Source: Coriobacteriaceae bacterium EMTCatB1
Lineage (GTDB): Bacteria; Actinomycetota; Coriobacteriia; Anaerosomatales; Anaerosomataceae
Assembly: GCA_001950395.1 (NCBI GenBank)
Contig: BDLO01000001.1
Location: 186,001 to 250,000, forward strand
Length of the DNA stretch: 64,000 nucleotides
Reading direction: 5' to 3'
Positions 38,822 to 48,791 of the stretch are shown piece by piece. Both the position numbers and the translations under genes were made by a program. The notes under the pieces are model-generated. The model was not told where the DNA came from. It did not search any database and saw only the letters and a list, made by a program, of their open reading frames with translations. The number at the start of each line of letters is the position of its first letter. Positions within the stretch are counted from its first letter, which is position 1.

Positions 38822-40314
38822 CGGCGGCCCTTCAGGCGGGTCCCCACCCGGGCAGCGACCTCGGTCAAGAACGCTCTCTCATCGGCACGCACGGCGCCGA
38901 CGACCACGAGCAGGGCGATGTAGAGCACGGCGCCCGCCAGCGCCTCAACGAGCAGTGTCACGAACGACGTGCCGATGAAGCGAGAAATGCCCCAGACCGA
39001 AGCCCCCATGAGGATTGCGGCAAGAGCGGTGCGGGCGATGTCGGCCCATGGGATCCTCCACGCCATGAACGGGCGGCTCCGTATCCACGTGAGAGAGAGC
39101 AAGACGATGTAGGAGCCAAGCGTCGTCCACGCTGCGACTGGGTATCCGAAGCGAGGCACGAGCACAAGGTTGGCCGCGACCTGCGCGATTGCAGCAATCA
39201 TAGTGTTGGTCATGATGATGGTCGTCTTCTTGTGGAGTGCGGCACCGTTGCCAGCGATCTGCACGAGTCCGTTGCACAGCACGCCCGCTGAGACGATCGG
39301 CAAGATCCCGTACGCCGCGCGATACTGCTCCCCTGTGAAGACGGCCAAGAAATCCTGCGACACCGCGATCATCCCCGCGAGCAGTGGCAACGTCGCCATC
39401 ATGAAGTAGCGCGTGAACTGCGTCTGCACCTGCTGCGCCAGTTCCTGGCCATGCTTCTCGAAGGTCTGCACCATCACTGGGCCCATGGTCATCAGCAGCG
39501 GTAGCACGATCAGGTTCATGATCTTGTCGCCGAGCCCGTACGCGACCGAGTAGACGCCGACTTCGCCGGCGTTCCGGGTGAGACCGATGATGTACCGGTC
39601 CGAGAGGATGAGCATCCAGCTCGAGATTGCTGACGGCACCATCGGGAAGCCGAACCGGGCGAACTCGTACAGTGCATCTCGCGAGTAATGGACAGGAGAC
39701 AGCGACCCCTCGCTGCGCGCGTTCCTCAGGCCGAATGGCACTAGCAGCGCGTTGCCGATGACCACGCCGAGCAGGATGCCGAACGCGCCCATCTTGGCTC
39801 CGGCCACGAAGTACACGCCGAACACGGTCGCCAGGATGTTCGAGGCGACGGCGAGGGTCGCGTATGCTGAGGAGCGATTCGCCGCCCTCATGATCTGCTG
39901 GAGCACCTGCACGAGGTAGTTGACGCCGAGTCCCGCGAATGCGATAGGCAACAGTCGCTGCACACCGTCGGAGAAGGCCCCCGGGAAGGCGAACACCGCG
40001 ATGGCCGCCAGCGCGGATACCGCTGCGATGGATCCAATCGTCGACCATAGGATGGTCGAGATGTATGTGTCGCGCTCGCCTTTGCGCTCGTAGACCCAGT
40101 AGAAGCGCACCACCGATGAAGTGATCCAGGCGGTCGCCAGGGTGGCGGCAAGCGACGTCATCGAGTTGACTAGGTAGAAGTTGCCATAATCGGCCTTATC
40201 CACCATGCGCGTGAACACCGGCACGGTCACAAGCGAGGTCAGCGCCGGAACCAGCCGCACCGGGAAATACTTGAGTGCGTCACCGCCCGCGCCGCGGAGT
40301 ATCTTCTTGAGCAC
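38818..40314 (-). CDS. Polysaccharide flippase (Wzx/MATE-type, multi-pass)
   Basis: 498 residues with about 14 hydrophobic segments. Start KKILRGAGGDALKYFPVRL, then LVTVPVFTRMVDKADYGNFY, both typical of the PST/Wzx family, which flips undecaprenyl-linked repeat units across the membrane. The GTG at 40314 is preferred because GGAGGTG is spaced correctly; a GTG at 40320 would overlap that site. First gene of the minus-strand block. Confidence 0.9.
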   Translation of the reverse strand: MLKKILRGAGGDALKYFPVRLVPALTSLVTVPVFTRMVDKADYGNFYLVNSMTSLAATLATAWITSSVVRFYWVYERKGERDTYISTILWSTIGSIAAVSALAAIAVFAFPGAFSDGVQRLLPIAFAGLGVNYLVQVLQQIMRAANRSSAYATLAVASNILATVFGVYFVAGAKMGAFGILLGVVIGNALLVPFGLRNARSEGSLSPVHYSRDALYEFARFGFPMVPSAISSWMLILSDRYIIGLTRNAGEVGVYSVAYGLGDKIMNLIVLPLLMTMGPVMVQTFEKHGQELAQQVQTQFTRYFMMATLPLLAGMIAVSQDFLAVFTGEQYRAAYGILPIVSAGVLCNGLVQIAGNGAALHKKTTIIMTNTMIAAIAQVAANLVLVPRFGYPVAAWTTLGSYIVLLSLTWIRSRPFMAWRIPWADIARTALAAILMGASVWGISRFIGTSFVTLLVEALAGAVLYIALLVVVGAVRADERAFLTEVAARVGTRLKGRR

Positions 40315-40514
40315 CCGCACCTCCGCCGGGTCGTGAACATGGCATCGGGCGATTCTAGTCCAACCCGTTGCCTCACGTAAGAATGTCGTCGAACGTCATC
40401 TTCGTTGACTCATCATAGATGTCGTCGAAATCGGGTGCCTGCACCTCTTGCCCGTGTCTCACCCTTCGCCTACAGTGTACGTCAACGTCTTGTCGACTTC
40501 TCCGGTGCGGTGGC

Positions 40515-42869
40515 ATGAGGAACAGGCTCTGGTTCACATTCGTTGGTGCGCTGGCCGTCGGGGCCCTACTTACCGCTCCCGCCGGGGCATGGGTCGCGGA
40601 CTTCTTCGAGAAGTCAGCGTCTGGGAACGCCATCTACGAGTCGATGGTCATCCATCCCGAGGCGGTCTATGACGCAGTGTCTGACAGTACCTACCTCGCC
40701 TACCAGGGGTACGGGCTGGATCCGTATGTGACCGGCTACAACCACGGGGAGAGCTCCTGGGGGTCCGCAAGCGTCGTCGGCACGAACACGCTCGGGGATG
40801 ACGCGCACGGCGGTCCTGCGCTCATCATCGACGGCGACGGGTACCTGAACGTCTTCTATGGCTCACATGGCACCGCTCTGCGGCATGCGCGGTCGCGCTA
40901 TCCGCACTCCGATGACGAGTGGGTCGACCTGGGACCCATCATCGCAGGCGGCAGGACGCTTGTGAGCACGTACTGTCAGCCTCATGTGGAGACCTCGGGG
41001 ACCATCCGCCTGTTCGTACGGAGCGACTGGGGCGCCACCAAGGGCGATTGGGTTTCTGTCGCGTCGTCGCGGACGGCGGACGGCGGGGTGGAGTGGAGCG
41101 CACCGGAAATCCTCCTTGACGGCTCCACGTATGACTCGACGCAACCTACGTCCACCGGGGACTACTGGTATATCAACACGGCCGTCGACTCGTCCGGCGG
41201 CTACCATGTTGCGGCTGTGTGGCGGAACATGCGCATCTCCACCAACCAGTTTCTGCGTCAGGACGTCTACTACTTCAACTGGCAACCGGGCGTCGGGGCC
41301 TTCGCCGCCAACGGAGAGTCGGTGACCGCGACGCTCACGATGGCTTCGCGCAGGTCGCTTGAGACGACTGGCATCGTCGTGGACACGGGCGATGAGTACA
41401 GCGACCAGGTGGTCGTGCGCGAGAACGCCTCGGGCGACCCGATGCTGTTGTACCTCGTTGGCACGAACGATCCCCCGGCCTACACGTGGCGCTGTGCGCG
41501 GTGGGACGGATCCGCCTGGGTTGAGAGTGTCATCACCGGCACAGACAACCTTTTCGACGCCGGTACGTTCGAGATCACCCCCCAGGGCATCGATGCCTTC
41601 CTCGTGACTGGCGGCATGCCGGACGACCAGGCGCTCCCTGCAGAACAGCCCCTTGCCACCCGAGGCGGCGACATCACGCTGTGGCACTCTGATGACGGTA
41701 CCGACTGGAGTCTGAAGGCCACGGTCATCGCCTCGCGCGACGCCTCGACCCGCTACAACGATCCGCAGATAGTGTCCGGACATGCCGACGGCGCGCGACT
41801 CCTGTTCTGCGAGTGGGACAACGACGAGTCCAACTACATCCGCAAGGTCTTCTTGTGGAACGATGACGGCTTCGTCGGTCGCGAGTTCACGCCCGAAATC
41901 CATCGGCTCGCCGGTTCCAACCGGATCGAGACGTCAGTCGAGGTATCCAAGCAGGGGTTTCCAGCCGGCGCCTCTACCGTCGTCGTCGCGTCGGCGTGGG
42001 ACTATCCCGACGTGCTCTGCGGTGTGCCGCTCGCCCAGTCGTACCGTGCCCCAGTGCTGCAGACCGACTCCCAGACCGCCGCGGGTGCTGTCTGCGACGA
42101 GATCCGCCGCCTTCGTGCCACGAATGCAATCGTCCTCGGCGGACTCGCCAGCGTCTCGTCCACGGCGTACGCAGAGATTGGAGCGGCTATCTCGAAAAAC
42201 GCGTTCGAGATATCGAAGGAGAAGGGCAAGACAGTACTCGCCAGCATCGACCGTATCGGCGGCTCAAACCGCTACGAGACCTCCGCACTCATCGCCGAAG
42301 CGCTCGCCAAGCGTCGCGGCCTGCCCAGGAGGGCGATTCTCGCATCGGGTGCGTCCTTCGCGGACGCGCTGAGCGTCTCGCCCTACGCCGCCAGGCACGG
42401 GTATCCCATACTTCTGACGTCGCCGTCGGTGCCTGTCACGGCCACCATCGGTGCGATCAAGTCTCTCGAGCCGTCCAGTATCGTGGTTGTCGGTGGGAAG
42501 GACGCAGTGAGCGCCGAGGTCGTGAACGCTTATGGTGGGTATACGGGAGCTACGGAGCGATGGGCCGGCCAAGACCGCTATCAGACAGCGCGCACGGTTG
42601 CCGAACACTCATTGGCCGAGGGGCAGAAGATGGAGCGATTCGTGCTCGCCTCGGGCCAGGCGTTCCCTGATGCCGTGAGCGGTGGACTCCTGGCAGCGCG
42701 CTACAACGGTGTGATGCTGCTCACGCCGTCAGGCTGGCTGCACCCAGCGACGCAGTCGCTCATCGTAGCCCAGGGCGGTCGTGTCCTTGACGTGTACGTG
42801 CTCGGTGGCGGCAACGCGGTGTCGCCGGACGTGGAGAACGTGCTCGCGCACTCGCTCTACGAGCACTAG
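40515..42869 (+). CDS. Secreted protein: N-terminal propeller-like part plus three cell-wall-binding repeats (PF04122)
   Basis: 784 residues. Signal peptide (about 1-25, LWFTFVGALAVGALLTAPAG). Residues about 40-450 are all-beta, with sialidase/BNR-like wording such as LIIDGDGYLNVFYGSHG, GTIRLFVRSDWGATKGD and ITLWHSDDGTDWSLKATV, so a five- or six-bladed propeller is likely. From about 465 come three CWB2 repeats, beginning RLAGSNRIETSVEVS, RIGGSNRYETSALIAEAL and RWAGQDRYQTARTVAEH, each with a VVGG/VLGG core. CWB2 triplets hold proteins to secondary cell-wall polymers. Ribosome site is weak. Its stop overlaps the convergent glycosyltransferase. Confidence 0.88.
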   Translation: MRNRLWFTFVGALAVGALLTAPAGAWVADFFEKSASGNAIYESMVIHPEAVYDAVSDSTYLAYQGYGLDPYVTGYNHGESSWGSASVVGTNTLGDDAHGGPALIIDGDGYLNVFYGSHGTALRHARSRYPHSDDEWVDLGPIIAGGRTLVSTYCQPHVETSGTIRLFVRSDWGATKGDWVSVASSRTADGGVEWSAPEILLDGSTYDSTQPTSTGDYWYINTAVDSSGGYHVAAVWRNMRISTNQFLRQDVYYFNWQPGVGAFAANGESVTATLTMASRRSLETTGIVVDTGDEYSDQVVVRENASGDPMLLYLVGTNDPPAYTWRCARWDGSAWVESVITGTDNLFDAGTFEITPQGIDAFLVTGGMPDDQALPAEQPLATRGGDITLWHSDDGTDWSLKATVIASRDASTRYNDPQIVSGHADGARLLFCEWDNDESNYIRKVFLWNDDGFVGREFTPEIHRLAGSNRIETSVEVSKQGFPAGASTVVVASAWDYPDVLCGVPLAQSYRAPVLQTDSQTAAGAVCDEIRRLRATNAIVLGGLASVSSTAYAEIGAAISKNAFEISKEKGKTVLASIDRIGGSNRYETSALIAEALAKRRGLPRRAILASGASFADALSVSPYAARHGYPILLTSPSVPVTATIGAIKSLEPSSIVVVGGKDAVSAEVVNAYGGYTGATERWAGQDRYQTARTVAEHSLAEGQKMERFVLASGQAFPDAVSGGLLAARYNGVMLLTPSGWLHPATQSLIVAQGGRVLDVYVLGGGNAVSPDVENVLAHSLYEH

Positions 42870-44038
42870 CCTAGCGAGTCGTACAGTCTCACCAGCGCCG
42901 GCGCCTCCGCCTCGAGGTTCCATCGGTCGAGCACGGCTTTCCGCCCCGAGGCCGCCATCTCTGCCGCCGTGCGCGGATCGGCAAGTTCGATCACCTTCTC
43001 TGCGAGATTGCGCTCGTCGCCTGAGCGGAACACCATCCCGGCCCCGGTAGCGCCGACGATGCGCGCGAGCGGCGCACAGTCACTCACGAGCACTGGGCGG
43101 CCGAGAGCCATGTACTGGAAGAGCTTGTGAGGAATGGTGGCATCGGTGTGCGGTGAGCGGTGGTGCGGCACGAGCGCGATGTTCGCCTCGGCTATGTAGG
43201 CCATCGCCTCGTCCTTTCCGAGCCAGCCGGTGAAGCGAACGCTCTCACCCAGATTCAGCTCGGTCGCGAGCGCTCGCAATTCCGGCATCGCGGCGCCGTC
43301 ACCCACGATGGTGAGCACCGCGCGCGGTTCGCGTTCCAGCAGGTGCGGCATGGCCTTCAAAGCGGTATCCAGCCCGCGGTGCGCGGCTACGCCACCAACG
43401 TAGACGAGGCGCGGCCCGGCCGAGAAATCCAGGGGAAGAGGTTCGGCCGGGACAAGGTTCACTGACTCGGTATTGCCGAAGATGGTGACCTTGGCGGGGT
43501 CCGTCCCGAGTCCCACCACACGGTCGCGGGCCTCGTCGACCACGACCACCACTCGATCGACACGCCTGAGCGCCCACTTCTCCAGTCGCGCCGCGCGCGC
43601 AGGTGAGAAAAAGAGCGTTCGCATGCTGCGGCCCCAGAGCGCGAGAGCTGCAGAGTAGTTCTCGTGGAGGTCCAAGATCACCGGCACGCCGTGCGCACGC
43701 GCGGCCTTGAGCGCGGAGGGGATGTAGGGCAAGTCATGCAGGTGGAGCGCCTCACAACCGTGCTCGGTGATAAGGGACTCCATCCCGGCGCGCCACGACG
43801 GGGAGTCCATTGTCAGCAGGTATCTGAGCGAGTCGGCCTTGCGCATCACCGTGCTCTCAGGATGCACGCTATGGCGGATGGCGCGGACGGGGCCGACCTG
43901 CTCTTCTGCAGGCTGGTCCGCATCGCGCCTGCACAGTACGAACACCTCGTGACCTGCGCCCGCGAGCACCTGCGCCTCTTTCTCCACGCGGATGTCCGGA
44001 GGGAAGCGGTGGTTTGGGAGCAGCATGCCGATGCGCAC
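42866..44038 (-). CDS. Glycosyltransferase family 4
   Basis: 390 residues. RIGMLLPNHRFPPDIRVEKE start, HLHDLPYIPSALKAARA, LDLHENYSAALALWG, RLVYVGGVAAHRGLDTALKA and IPHKLFQYMALGRPVLVSD. The opening PPDIRVEKEAQVL is shared with the transferase at 48784 (SDPRVEKEARVL), so the two are paralogues. GTG start after GGAGGGAGA. Divergent from the next transferase across a 102-base gap. Confidence 0.9.
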   Translation of the reverse strand: MRIGMLLPNHRFPPDIRVEKEAQVLAGAGHEVFVLCRRDADQPAEEQVGPVRAIRHSVHPESTVMRKADSLRYLLTMDSPSWRAGMESLITEHGCEALHLHDLPYIPSALKAARAHGVPVILDLHENYSAALALWGRSMRTLFFSPARAARLEKWALRRVDRVVVVVDEARDRVVGLGTDPAKVTIFGNTESVNLVPAEPLPLDFSAGPRLVYVGGVAAHRGLDTALKAMPHLLEREPRAVLTIVGDGAAMPELRALATELNLGESVRFTGWLGKDEAMAYIAEANIALVPHHRSPHTDATIPHKLFQYMALGRPVLVSDCAPLARIVGATGAGMVFRSGDERNLAEKVIELADPRTAAEMAASGRKAVLDRWNLEAEAPALVRLYDSLG

Positions 44039-44101
44039 GGTATCTCCCTCCTGTCTTGGTCTGTCCCAGTGACGCACAGGTGACGGCTGGCCGCTGCGCG
44101 G

Positions 44102-44131
44102 TTGTGGCTGACTTGAGCGTGCCCGTATAGT
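44102..44131 (+). promoter_or_regulatory. Promoter of the second polysaccharide operon
   Basis: TTGTGG at 44102-44107, 18 bases, TATAGT at 44126-44131. The ATG of the next gene lies nine bases on with no Shine-Dalgarno sequence, so the mRNA is leaderless or nearly so. Confidence 0.6.
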
Positions 44132-44140
44132 ATTGGGCTG

Positions 44141-45451
44141 ATGAATCCGACCCGTATCAAGAACCTGCTCATTATAGCGTACGAGTTCCCGCCCTCTGCC
44201 GGCGGCGGCGTGCAACGAGTCGCCAAACTCGCACGCTATCTGCCCGAATCGGGCTGGCAGCCGTACGTGCTTACGGCGACACCCATCTGGGGCAGGCCCA
44301 CTGATGAGAGCCTTCTCGACCAGCTCATCGGGGTGCAGGTCCGTCGTCTCCCGAACCGCAACCCGTCCGCGGCGCTCGCCCGGCTGTTCGCACCCGTGAA
44401 GGCACTGCGCCCTTCGGGCGAGCATGCTGGGAGTGCGGGTTCCGCGCCTGGTGCCACTGGGATGCCTCTCAGCACACGTGTCGTCCGACGCTTCTGGCTC
44501 GATTCGGCGGCGCTTTGGGCGAGACGGGTACCCACCGCCGCGTGCGAGATGCACAGGGGGGTGGGATTCAGCGCGGTACTCGCATCGGGGCCGCCGCATT
44601 CTACGCTCATCGCCGGCGCTCGCGCGGCGAAGGTCCTCGGCGTGCCGTTCATCGCGGATATGCGCGATCCGTGGGCGGGGAACCCGGGCTACCGGTGGCC
44701 CGGTTCGCCTGTGCGTGACCGCCGTTCGCTGTCGCTCGAACGAGACGTGATGTCTTCGGCCGCGGTCGCAGTAACAGTGTCCGATCCGATTACTGCCGAA
44801 GCGCTCGAGTATGGCGCACCTCGTGCGATCACGATACCCAATGGCTTCGATCGGGCCGATCTGCCGTCGTGGCGGCCTCGTCCGGGACCCCTGAGAATCG
44901 CATTCATGGGGCGCTTCTACGGCAGTACGGACCCGACGCCGTTCTTAGACGGTGTCGCACTGGCCGTCCGACGCGGGGGCGCTGCGGCGAACCTGGTGAT
45001 CGACATGCTGGGCCAGATGTCTGAGTTCGTGACAGGGGCTGTCGAGTCGCGCGGTCTCAAGGAACATGTGATCTACCACGGGTTCCTGCCGCATCGTGCG
45101 GCGCTCGAGATCGTGTCAGGCGCGGATGCGGGGCTGGTGGCGCTCACGGATCGTCCGGGCGCCGAGGCCAACTACACAGGGAAACTCTTTGAGTACCTCG
45201 GCATGGGCTTGCCCGTGCTGCTGGTTGGGCCGGCGAACGGCGTCGCCGCCAAACTGGTGCGGGAAGCGAAGGCCGGGCTCGCGGTCCCATACTCTGACGT
45301 CGAGGGAGTTGCAAAGGCGCTCCAGGACATGGCCGCCGCGAAGGCGGCGGGCGAGCATCGACACGCACCGGTCGAGTCTGTTATCGCCCGCTTCGATCGG
45401 AGAGAGCAGGCCCGACTCGTCGCCGGGCTGCTCGACGAGGTCGTGTCGTAG
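44141..45451 (+). CDS. Glycosyltransferase family 4
   Basis: 436 residues. LLIIAYEFPPSAGGGVQRVA start, FIADMRDPWAGNPGYRW, ITIPNGFDRADLPSW, IAFMGRFYGSTDPTPFL, and the sugar-nucleotide loop LFEYLGMGLPVLLVGP. Resembles the GT4 members that begin YEFPP and act in exopolysaccharide loci. The start is fixed by the promoter nine bases upstream. First gene of a five-gene plus-strand operon. Confidence 0.9.
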   Translation: MNPTRIKNLLIIAYEFPPSAGGGVQRVAKLARYLPESGWQPYVLTATPIWGRPTDESLLDQLIGVQVRRLPNRNPSAALARLFAPVKALRPSGEHAGSAGSAPGATGMPLSTRVVRRFWLDSAALWARRVPTAACEMHRGVGFSAVLASGPPHSTLIAGARAAKVLGVPFIADMRDPWAGNPGYRWPGSPVRDRRSLSLERDVMSSAAVAVTVSDPITAEALEYGAPRAITIPNGFDRADLPSWRPRPGPLRIAFMGRFYGSTDPTPFLDGVALAVRRGGAAANLVIDMLGQMSEFVTGAVESRGLKEHVIYHGFLPHRAALEIVSGADAGLVALTDRPGAEANYTGKLFEYLGMGLPVLLVGPANGVAAKLVREAKAGLAVPYSDVEGVAKALQDMAAAKAAGEHRHAPVESVIARFDRREQARLVAGLLDEVVS

Positions 45452-45452
45452 A

Positions 45453-46832
45453 GTGGTTGCGACTGCGACACGCTCGTACCTTCCCTGGGCGCTGGCCGCG
45501 ACCGCTGTGGGCGTGGCCAGCGCGCTTGTCCCGTCAAGTTACGCCATGAGCATTGTGCTCGGCGCTTTCTCCCTGGTGGTGCTGACGGTCGCAGTATACG
45601 CGGTGTTCGACCGCCCCGGCCGGGGAGTGCTGCTCATGCTGGCTGTGCTGCCGCTCGATATCGCTGGCCGGCTCATCGCGGAGCCGGTGGCGGTAACCGC
45701 GTTCCACGTCTCGCTCTTGCTGACGCTTGCCGCCTGGGCCTGGACGTGGCTTCGCGATCCCGAGGACGGTCGGCCACGGTTCTCCGCACTGGATGTGGGC
45801 ATCGCAGCGCTCATCGGCGCCGCGATCTGGTCACTCCCCGGGTCGCTCGACCGAGCGACCACCGCTGTCGCCATCGTTCGACTCGTGTTCCTGTGGCTCT
45901 TCTCGCTGTCGGTGGTGACGTTCGTTCGGGACGAACGCATGGCGGACAGCGTGGTTGCGGTGATCGTCGGCACGGCGGCGCTGTCATCGCTGCTCGCACT
46001 CGCGCAATACGCGATTCCCGGGTTTCCCATCGGAAGCACGCACGTGGATTTGGACACAGGAGGTGTGGTGCAGCTTCGCCCGAGCGCCTTCTTCGAGGAC
46101 CCCAACCTGCTCGCAACCTTCCTGTCTGTCGCAGTCATCGCGGCGCTTGCCAAGGCGATCCATGCCCGTCGCTGGACGCACGCTGCGAAGTGGCTCGTTC
46201 TGGCCGGCACCTGCGCTACGGGGCTGCTCGTGACGCTTTCCAGGACGGGCATGGTCGGGGTCATGCTCGGCGCGATCGTGCTTCTGCTCACGGCTCCCAG
46301 GCGCCGCCGACCGTGGCTGGCGGGTGCGGCGCTCGCGCTAGGGCTTGCGGTGGCCGTGGTTGCACCGGGACAGATCGTGTCTCGGCTGGCGTCGGTCGTG
46401 GACATCGAAGCTGATAGCTCCATCCGAACCCGCTACCTCATGCTCGGCTCCACCGTTGAGATGATTCGGGACGATTGGGTTTTCGGGACGGGGCTCGGTG
46501 CCTACGATCGCGCTTACCCCGCGTACCGCAAGCCGGGCGCGCTCATCTCGATCACCAAGCCGCATCAGCTGCCGCTTGCCATTTGGGCTGAGACGGGCAT
46601 TGCGGGACTGCTCGCCGAGTTCATCATCGCTGGTGGGCTCACGTGGCTGATACGCGGACGCCGTCATCGGGGATGGAACGTGTACGAAGCGCTTGGTGTC
46701 GCAGGGCTTGTCTCCGTGCTACTCCAATCACTCTTCCAGTACTATCTTTACTTCGAGTACCTGTGGCTGTTCCTTGCTTTCACTGTCGCCGCCACAAGGT
46801 TCACTCGGGATGTCGAGGAGGTGCCCTTATGA
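45453..46832 (+). CDS. O-antigen ligase/polymerase-like membrane protein (Wzy type)
   Basis: 459 residues, ten to twelve membrane helices. The large extracellular loop with SSIRTRYLMLGSTVEMIRDD, VFGTGLGAYDRAYPAYRKP and PHQLPLAIWAETGIAGLLAE is the O-antigen ligase/polymerase (PF04932-type) signature, including the conserved glycines and histidine. Next to a Wzz-like gene and a flippase, the Wzy polymerase role is the best reading. GTG at 45453, one base after the preceding stop. Confidence 0.87.
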   Translation: MVATATRSYLPWALAATAVGVASALVPSSYAMSIVLGAFSLVVLTVAVYAVFDRPGRGVLLMLAVLPLDIAGRLIAEPVAVTAFHVSLLLTLAAWAWTWLRDPEDGRPRFSALDVGIAALIGAAIWSLPGSLDRATTAVAIVRLVFLWLFSLSVVTFVRDERMADSVVAVIVGTAALSSLLALAQYAIPGFPIGSTHVDLDTGGVVQLRPSAFFEDPNLLATFLSVAVIAALAKAIHARRWTHAAKWLVLAGTCATGLLVTLSRTGMVGVMLGAIVLLLTAPRRRRPWLAGAALALGLAVAVVAPGQIVSRLASVVDIEADSSIRTRYLMLGSTVEMIRDDWVFGTGLGAYDRAYPAYRKPGALISITKPHQLPLAIWAETGIAGLLAEFIIAGGLTWLIRGRRHRGWNVYEALGVAGLVSVLLQSLFQYYLYFEYLWLFLAFTVAATRFTRDVEEVPL

Positions 46833-47575
46833 CACTCAGGAGCGTCGCCACAGCCGCAGTGAGCGCAGTGCAGCGCCAGTGGTGGATTGTCGCGGTCGTT
46901 GTGCTTGCGGCGGCGATTGCCGGCTACGTGCTTGCGATGGACGAGGAGACCACGTACTCGGCCCGGGCGACGCTACAGGTCGACTCCTCGATTCTCGCGC
47001 GGGTGAGTGGCCTGCCGGGTCCCGAGCGTCTGCTCAAGGCCGTCGGAGCCAGGGACTTCCGCTCCGAAATCGCCTCGCGGACCGGCGTCGATGAAGCCAC
47101 GCTCGAGACAGCGATGCGAGCGTATATCGTGGGCTCGCCTGCAGAGTCATTCGTAGTGGAGTTCTCCGGCACGGATGAGACTGTAGCGCGTCAGGTGGCT
47201 GACGCGGCGGCAATTGCAACGGTAGAAGAGGTCAAGAGGCTCGGTGCGACCGAGCTAGAGCGCCAGGCGCTGAACATCTCCGAGACCAAGGCGCTTCTGC
47301 AGAGCCTGGAATCGCTCAGGGTCACGACCGATTGGGAGCGCGCGGACATCGAGTTCCGCAGATGGCAGGCACGGCGTGATCTCGCGGATCTCGAGGCGTT
47401 GAACTCGATGTACTCACGCGCCTACGTGTACGAGGGCAACGTCGTGGTTTCGAAGAAGTCTGCATCCAGCAAGCAGCTCGAAGCGGTGACTGGTGCGGCT
47501 CTCATCGGCATGGTCTCCGGTCTCGCGCTGGCCGCGCTCCGGGAACACCAGTATCTCCGGGGTGTTCATGGATAA
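46829..47575 (+). CDS. Wzz-like chain-length determinant, short form
   Basis: 248 residues. N-terminal helix (about 19-40, QWWIVAVVVLAAAIAGYVLA), an exported alpha/beta part (TTYSARATLQVDSSILARV, then a helical region) and a C-terminal helix (AVTGAALIGMVSGLALAAL). This topology is that of polysaccharide co-polymerases that set chain length. It lacks the usual proline-rich motif and any kinase domain. Overlaps the polymerase gene by four bases (ATGA). Confidence 0.82.
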   Translation: MTLRSVATAAVSAVQRQWWIVAVVVLAAAIAGYVLAMDEETTYSARATLQVDSSILARVSGLPGPERLLKAVGARDFRSEIASRTGVDEATLETAMRAYIVGSPAESFVVEFSGTDETVARQVADAAAIATVEEVKRLGATELERQALNISETKALLQSLESLRVTTDWERADIEFRRWQARRDLADLEALNSMYSRAYVYEGNVVVSKKSASSKQLEAVTGAALIGMVSGLALAALREHQYLRGVHG

Positions 47576-48791
47576 CGCTGGCGGCATGCCGTCAACCGGG
47601 CGGCTTCGCGGGCTGATGTTCGCGAAGCAGTTCCCCAACGATGCCGAGCCGTTCCGCGGCCTGTTCACGCTGCAGCAACTGCGAGCCACAAGCGACGATG
47701 TTGAGTGGCAAGTGATCGCGCCGCTACCGTGGATGCCGCGCTGGCTTGCGGCGGTCCTGCGTCGCCAGTACGTCACCGGCGCTCCGGTGGTCGATGGCGT
47801 CACGGTCGAGCGGCCCCGATACCCCGTGCTTCCGAAGCGCACACTCTACACCACCGTTGCTCCGTTGATGGCAGCAGCCTCGCGCGGCGCGTTCGACAGG
47901 ATCCGCTTGTCGCACAGGCCTCAGTTCGTGCATGCCCACGCGATCTACCCGGCCGCGTCGGCCGCTCGAAAGTTGATAGGATCGGATCCCGTTCCACTCA
48001 TCGTCTCGGTGCACGGCTCCGATCTGCATACCAATCTCGTTCGGCCGGCGTGGGCGCGCGAGGTGCGAAGAACCCTGGCGTCGGCCGCGGCGGTCATCTG
48101 CGTGAGCAATGCTCTTGCAGATGAGGTGCGAGAGCTCGACTGCGTGGACTCCGGCCGCGTGGTGGTCATACCGAATGCCGTCGACGTGTCGCGGTTCGCA
48201 TACATTCCTCGGGATCCCCATGACGGTCCCGTTCGGCTGGTGAGCGTGGGCAACCTCGTTCCCGTCAAAGGACATGACATTCTCTTGCGTGGACTTGCCG
48301 TGGCCGTGAGAGAAGGGCTCGACGCGACCCTGGACCTCGTCGGAGGTGGACCGCAACTCGACTGGCTTCGGTCGATCGCGGCGTCCGAAGGCATTGCAGA
48401 CCGCGTTACATTCCTGGGTCCGCTCTGCGGTGATGATCTCGTGGCGGCCCTCGCTCGGGCGGACGCATTCGTGCTTGCGTCACGACGGGAGGGCTTCGGG
48501 GTGGCGATCGTCGAGGCGCTTGCCACCGGACTGCCGGTTCTTGCGACGCGTTCGGGCGGTCCGGAGGACATCGTGGGTGACGCCGATGGCATACTTGTCG
48601 CTCCGAACGACCCCAGGGAAATCGCAAGAGGCCTGATGCAGTTGGTTCGCAATCTGGCGGGCTTCGACGTTCGGGCGATTGCGGAGCGGGCAGCCGAACG
48701 ATACTCCCCCGATCGGGTCGGAGCCATGCTCGTCTCGGTCTACTGTTCGGTCGTCAACGCAGCTTCAGAAACAGGTAGGCACCATGGGTGA
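47568..48791 (+). CDS. Glycosyltransferase family 4
   Basis: 407 residues. GLMFAKQFPNDAEPFRGLFT opening, FVHAHAIYPAASAARKLI, VPLIVSVHGSDLHTN, VIPNAVDVSRFAYIPR, LVSVGNLVPVKGHDILLRGL and the E-x7-E region SRREGFGVAIVEALATGLPV. Complete GT4. ATG at 47568 overlaps the Wzz-like gene by eight bases; GTG 47562 is an alternative. Confidence 0.91.
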   Translation: MDNAGGMPSTGRLRGLMFAKQFPNDAEPFRGLFTLQQLRATSDDVEWQVIAPLPWMPRWLAAVLRRQYVTGAPVVDGVTVERPRYPVLPKRTLYTTVAPLMAAASRGAFDRIRLSHRPQFVHAHAIYPAASAARKLIGSDPVPLIVSVHGSDLHTNLVRPAWAREVRRTLASAAAVICVSNALADEVRELDCVDSGRVVVIPNAVDVSRFAYIPRDPHDGPVRLVSVGNLVPVKGHDILLRGLAVAVREGLDATLDLVGGGPQLDWLRSIAASEGIADRVTFLGPLCGDDLVAALARADAFVLASRREGFGVAIVEALATGLPVLATRSGGPEDIVGDADGILVAPNDPREIARGLMQLVRNLAGFDVRAIAERAAERYSPDRVGAMLVSVYCSVVNAASETGRHHG

